64,000 bases of DNA from Dawidia soli (GTDB lineage Bacteria > Bacteroidota > Bacteroidia > Cytophagales > Cyclobacteriaceae). The stretch is from positions 1 to 64,000 of the forward strand of contig NZ_JAHESC010000002.1 in the NCBI RefSeq assembly GCF_018598185.1, in the 5' to 3' direction. This document shows positions 60,164 to 64,000 of this stretch, piece after piece (within the stretch, counting starts at the first letter, position 1; each line of letters starts with the position of its first letter). A program made the position numbers and the translations under genes. Under the pieces are notes generated by a model, which saw nothing but the letters and a program-made list of their open reading frames with translations, was not told where the DNA came from and ran no database searches.

Positions 60164-60170
60164 GCCCGGA

Positions 60171-62426
60171 TCAATTGTTCTTTTTAAACAGGTCGAAGCG
60201 GCTTTCGACGGCCCTTTTGGGGAACACGTTGTTGGCTGCTTCTACATCGGCCAGCTCTGCATTGGGGTCAAGTAAGATATTGACCACTTCCTTTTCTTTT
60301 ACAAATACCTTGCTTACCTCGTTCTCGTTGGCGCGCCAGATCTCTGCCGGCAGGCGCTCGATCTCCTTCGAGCCGTCTTTGAATGTCCACTCGATAACGA
60401 TCGGCGACACGAGGCCTCCTATATTTTTAAAGTGGATCTGGTATAGGTTCTTGCCGTCTACTTTCTTGCGGATGTCGGCGTCGTTCAGCGTACCGCGGAA
60501 CTCGCCATAGGCTCTGGCGTCGGTGTTGAGCATGGAGAACTCTTGCGGGCCACCGCTGAAGTCGGTGCCGTTGTTGGTCTGCTGTGCTGCCAGGTCACCC
60601 TTTTTTGTGCGCGGTGTTTTCTTCTCGGGGTCTACCTGTTCGCTTTTTACCCGGAACCACTTCACATCGTCTACGGCGAGGTCGACATTGTCTGTGGAGT
60701 AGAACCAGCCTCGCCAGAACCAGTCGAGGTCAACCGCGGAGGCGTCCTCCATCGAGCGGAAGAAGTCGGCAGGTTTGGGATGTTTAAAGGCCCAGCGCTG
60801 GGCATATTCCCGGAAGGCTTTGTCGAAAAGCTCGGGCCCCATGACGGTTTCACGCAATAAGGTCAGCGCGGCGGAGGGTTTGGTATAGCCGTTGGCGCCG
60901 AACTCGCTCGGGCGTTGGTCGTCGCTGTTGGCCATGATTGGCCGCATCTGGCTTTTGTCGCCTTTCATAAAGGGAACGATGCCTTTGGGGGTACCGTGGC
61001 TCTCGAACAGCTCGGGGTAGCGGGTGCGGATGGTTTCCTTTTCCAGGAAGGTGTTGAGGCCTTCGTCCATCCAGGTCCACTGGCGCTCGTCGGAGTTGAC
61101 GATCATGGGGAAGAAGTTGTGGCCGACTTCGTGCACCACCACGCTCACCATGCCTTCCAGCTTTTGCTTGGAGTAGGTGCCGTCTTTGTTGGGGCGGCCG
61201 TAGTTAAAGCAGATCATGGGATACTCCATGCCCTGGTTGGCGGCATGTACCGAGTATGCTACCGGGTAGGGGTAATTAAAGGTGCGCTCGGAATATAGCT
61301 CCAGGGCGTTCTTGATCGCCTTTGTCGATTCTCTCTCCCACAGCGGATTGCCTTCTTTGGGGTACAGCGACATGGCCACTGGTGTTTTGTCGCCGATCCT
61401 TACGGCCTGGGCATCCCAGATGAATTTACGCGAGGATGCAAACGCGAAGTCGCGCACGTTCTCTGCGGCAAATTCCCACGTGGCTTTTTTCTCGGAGGGA
61501 CTTTTCTCTTTTTGAACGGCTTCTGCCTGCGTGACGATGATAACGGGTTTGTCAAAGCTCTTCCGGGCGCGTTCGTAGCGTTCCAATTGATCTTTTGACA
61601 GGACGTCCTTTGCGTTTTGGATCGTGCCGGTGGCACCGACGATGTGATCGGCCGGTACGGTGATGCGTACGCGGTAGTTACCAAAGACCAGGGCAAACTC
61701 GCCCTGGCCGAGGAACTGTTTGTTTTGCCAGCCCTCGTAGTCGTCGAACACGCACATGCGGGGGAACCATTGTGCGAAGGTATAAACGTAGTTGCCGTCT
61801 TCGGGGAAATACTCGTAGCCGCCACGTTCGCCAAAAATCTGGCGGTTGTACTCGGTGTAGCTCCAGGCAACGGAGAATACATACTTCTCGCCGCTTTTGA
61901 GCGGCGCAGGCAGGTCTACGCGCATCATGGTGTTGTTGATGACGTATGGCAGGGCCTTGCCGGCAGCGTCTTTCACATATTTAATGGTATAGCCGCCTTT
62001 GTAGTCGGAGGTTTTTACACCGGCCATCATCGCAAAGAAGCCCGCGGGTACCGAGTCGCGCACGGCGCCGGTGCGGCTTTGATTTGTGATGCTGTTATCG
62101 GCCAGAATGTTCTGGTCGAGCTGCAGCCAGAGAAATCCTAATGCTTCGGGTGAATTGTTGTGATACGTGATGGTCTCCGTGCCGGTCAGCAACTGCGTCT
62201 TGTCGTTGACTTCCACGTCAATGGTATAGTCGGCCTGTTGTTGCCAGTAGCCGGTGCCGGGTGCTCCCGAGCCGGTGCGGTAGCCGTTGGGTGTCGGCAG
62301 CAGATGGTCCAGCTGCTCGAATTTTCCTTTCCAGCCGGCCGGCTGATTTTGCGCCGACACGTGGCCTGCTGTAAACAGCAGGGTAAGTGCGGTCACGATG
62401 CGCAGGGTCATGTTTCCCACCTTCAT
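60171..62426 (-). CDS. M1 family metallopeptidase (downstream copy)
   Basis: 751 residues. Signal peptide ends VSAQ. M1 aminopeptidase-like fold: N-terminal beta-saddle (about 50-290), catalytic domain with HEVGHNFFPMIVNSDE (HExxH about 422-426, third ligand Glu in WMDEGLNTF). The substrate-binding GxMEN-like segment reads QGMEYPMICF, a variant typical of this secreted subfamily. Exported, probably peptide-degrading. Its ATG overlaps the stop of the upstream M1 paralogue by one base (TAATG), so they are translationally coupled. Confidence 0.92.
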   Translation of the reverse strand: MKVGNMTLRIVTALTLLFTAGHVSAQNQPAGWKGKFEQLDHLLPTPNGYRTGSGAPGTGYWQQQADYTIDVEVNDKTQLLTGTETITYHNNSPEALGFLWLQLDQNILADNSITNQSRTGAVRDSVPAGFFAMMAGVKTSDYKGGYTIKYVKDAAGKALPYVINNTMMRVDLPAPLKSGEKYVFSVAWSYTEYNRQIFGERGGYEYFPEDGNYVYTFAQWFPRMCVFDDYEGWQNKQFLGQGEFALVFGNYRVRITVPADHIVGATGTIQNAKDVLSKDQLERYERARKSFDKPVIIVTQAEAVQKEKSPSEKKATWEFAAENVRDFAFASSRKFIWDAQAVRIGDKTPVAMSLYPKEGNPLWERESTKAIKNALELYSERTFNYPYPVAYSVHAANQGMEYPMICFNYGRPNKDGTYSKQKLEGMVSVVVHEVGHNFFPMIVNSDERQWTWMDEGLNTFLEKETIRTRYPELFESHGTPKGIVPFMKGDKSQMRPIMANSDDQRPSEFGANGYTKPSAALTLLRETVMGPELFDKAFREYAQRWAFKHPKPADFFRSMEDASAVDLDWFWRGWFYSTDNVDLAVDDVKWFRVKSEQVDPEKKTPRTKKGDLAAQQTNNGTDFSGGPQEFSMLNTDARAYGEFRGTLNDADIRKKVDGKNLYQIHFKNIGGLVSPIVIEWTFKDGSKEIERLPAEIWRANENEVSKVFVKEKEVVNILLDPNAELADVEAANNVFPKRAVESRFDLFKKNN

Positions 62427-64000
62427 TACTTGCTCTTCTTTTTAAACTCTTCAAACTTTGAAGCTGCCTGTGCCTTGGGGAACACGTTGTCTTGTGTGTT
62501 GATGTCGGTGATCTCTTTTTGAGGATCGAGTACGATGCCGGTGACCTCTTTGTCTTTTACAAATACTTTCGTCACGCGGGTTTCGTTCGTGCGCCAGATC
62601 TCCGCGGGCAGGCGTTCGATCTCTTTCGAGCCGTCTTTGTAGGTCCACTCGATGATCACGGGCATCACCATGCCTCCTTTGTTGCTGAGGCTTACTTCGT
62701 AGATATTTTTGTCCTGCAGTTTTGCCATGACCGCCTTGTCATCGATCGTGCTTCTGAACTCGCCATACATGCGCGGGTCGGTGTTGGTGAGGGAAAAGGG
62801 CTCGGCGCCGCCATTGAAGCTCTGGTACTTCTCGTCGTTCTGGGCCAGGTCGCCGGGCTTGGTCTTCACGTTTTTCTTTTCCGGGTCGACTTCTTCCTTG
62901 CGCATCTTAAACCATTTCACCTGGTCGATGGATTGATCGACTATGTCGGTCGAGTAGAACCAGCCTCTCCAGAACCAGTCGAGGTCCACCGCGGAGGCAT
63001 CTTCCAGGGTGCGGAAGAAGTCGGCGGGCTTAGGATGTTTGAAGGCCCAGCGCTGGGCGTATTCTTTAAAGGCGCGGTCGAAGAGCTCGCGGCCCATGAT
63101 GGTTTCGCGCAGCATAAAGAGGCCGGTGCCGGCCTTTGCATACTGTTCGTTGCCAAACTGAATTACCTGCTCGGAGTTCACCATCAGCGGGCGCATGCTG
63201 CCCGGGTCGCCTTTCATGTATGGCACCAGGGCGGCGGGTTTGCCGCGGTCGAAGTCTATATCGGGGTAGCGTTCGATCTCTGTTACGAGCTGCACAAAGG
63301 TGTTTACGCCTTCGTCCATCCAGGTGGTCTGGCGCTCGTCGTTGTTGATGATCATGGGGAAGAAGTTGTGGCCCACTTCGTGTACGATCACTCCGATCAT
63401 GCCTTTGCGCACGGCGGCGCTATACGTACCGTCTTTTGCCGGGCGGCCGTAGTTGAAGCAGATCATGGGGTACTCCATGCCCTGGTGCGCGGCGTGTACC
63501 GAAATCGCCACCGGGTACGGATAGTCGATCGTCATGCGTGAGTATACTTCCAGCGCATTCTTTACCGCTTTGGTCGATTCTTTTTCCCACAGCGGATTGC
63601 CTTCTTTGGGATAGAACGACATGGCCAGCGGTGTGTAGCTGCCGATCTTTACGGCCTGGGCATCCCAGATGAATTTACGCGATGTAGCAAAGGCAAAGTC
63701 GCGTACGTTCTCGGCGTGGAACTCCCACGTCTTTTTCTCTTTCAGTTTGGTCTTCTCGCGTTGGATTGCTTCTTCCTGTGTCGCGATGATCACCGGCTTG
63801 TCAAAGGAGGTCCTGGCTTTCTGCCAGCGTTCCAGCTGGGCTTTGCTCAGTACGGCGTCGGCGTTCTTTAGCTGGCCTGTAGCGCCTACGATGTGGTCGG
63901 CCGGGACGGTGATCTTTACTTTATAGTCGCCGAAGGTCAAGGCGAACTCGCCCTGGCCGAGGAACTGTTTGTTCTGCCAGCCTTCGTAGTCGTCGTACAC
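62426..64000 (-). CDS. M1 family metallopeptidase (upstream copy), cut by window end
   Basis: C-terminal 524 residues; the N-terminus lies beyond the window. Same subfamily as the gene after it: QGMEYPMICFNYGRP, HEVGHNFFPMIINNDE, WMDEGVNTF, DLDWFWRGWFYSTD are nearly the same in both. The aligned parts look clearly paralogous with long identical stretches, so a tandem duplication. All zinc-binding and catalytic residues are kept here too, so both copies may be active with different specificities. Confidence 0.9.
   Translation of the reverse strand: MYDDYEGWQNKQFLGQGEFALTFGDYKVKITVPADHIVGATGQLKNADAVLSKAQLERWQKARTSFDKPVIIATQEEAIQREKTKLKEKKTWEFHAENVRDFAFATSRKFIWDAQAVKIGSYTPLAMSFYPKEGNPLWEKESTKAVKNALEVYSRMTIDYPYPVAISVHAAHQGMEYPMICFNYGRPAKDGTYSAAVRKGMIGVIVHEVGHNFFPMIINNDERQTTWMDEGVNTFVQLVTEIERYPDIDFDRGKPAALVPYMKGDPGSMRPLMVNSEQVIQFGNEQYAKAGTGLFMLRETIMGRELFDRAFKEYAQRWAFKHPKPADFFRTLEDASAVDLDWFWRGWFYSTDIVDQSIDQVKWFKMRKEEVDPEKKNVKTKPGDLAQNDEKYQSFNGGAEPFSLTNTDPRMYGEFRSTIDDKAVMAKLQDKNIYEVSLSNKGGMVMPVIIEWTYKDGSKEIERLPAEIWRTNETRVTKVFVKDKEVTGIVLDPQKEITDINTQDNVFPKAQAASKFEEFKKKSK

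Overview
The window looks like a chromosomal segment of a Bacteroidota bacterium, probably order Cytophagales (a Chryseolinea/Ohtaekwangia-like genome is my guess, not shown). Evidence: an exosortase N locus, FecR/ECF-sigma pairs, OmpA proteins with PD40 repeats, DUF4175, DUF3857, DUF2911 and XrtN-VIT proteins, secreted proteins with short lipoprotein or Sec signals, weak Shine-Dalgarno sequences and a -7 element of the TAnnTTTG type. Base composition is close to 50% GC. The first ~55 bases are a C/G homopolymer tract that looks like a poor contig end.

Region 1 (0-14.3 kb) is mostly minus-strand housekeeping: a TPR protein, then the chain ybeY, mnmG, a methyltransferase and an Ig-like lipoprotein (the last three translationally coupled), preceded by an RsbW-type kinase, a huge DUF4175 coiled-coil membrane protein and a carboxymuconolactone decarboxylase. 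Between ybeY and mnmG lie five copies of a perfect GTTCCACGTGGAAC palindrome (parS-like), with three looser parS-like sites inside nearby genes. A cluster of DnaA-box-like sequences beside an AT-only stretch lies at 2.28-2.61 kb. Together these suggest that the window is close to the replication origin. ComF and two secreted thioredoxin-fold proteins follow.

Region 2 (14.3-31.7 kb) is mostly plus-strand: nitronate monooxygenase, RecG, an acyl-CoA desaturase, tRNA-Gly(GCC) and tRNA-Leu(UAA), a PhyH-type dioxygenase, a Bacteroidota-specific unknown protein preceded by a strongly structured intergenic region, a complete exosortase N system (VIT-domain target with a PEP-CTERM-like tail, XrtN, and a small membrane protein), a soluble fusion of a Clp-like AAA+ ATPase with an FtsH-type M41 peptidase, and a Panacea-domain antitoxin beside a small two-helix membrane protein.

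Region 3 (31.8-48.4 kb) has an ECF sigma / tiny lipoprotein / FecR / unknown operon, an amine-oxidase-like flavoenzyme, two decayed gene remnants (an fpg N-terminus and the end of a TPR/membrane protein) flanking a DedA protein, purM downstream of a HisA-like paralogue that lacks a catalytic Asp, LOG-family and aspartyl-protease/PDZ proteins, a geranylgeranyl-reductase-like flavoprotein, a TIM-barrel lipoprotein, and radA coupled to a UbiA-type prenyltransferase.

Region 4 (48.4-64 kb) is envelope biology: two DUF3857 proteins, a transglutaminase-like protein, two OmpA-family proteins, a patatin/outer-membrane barrel protein, an M23 peptidase and two tandem, coupled M1 metallopeptidases, the last cut by the window end.
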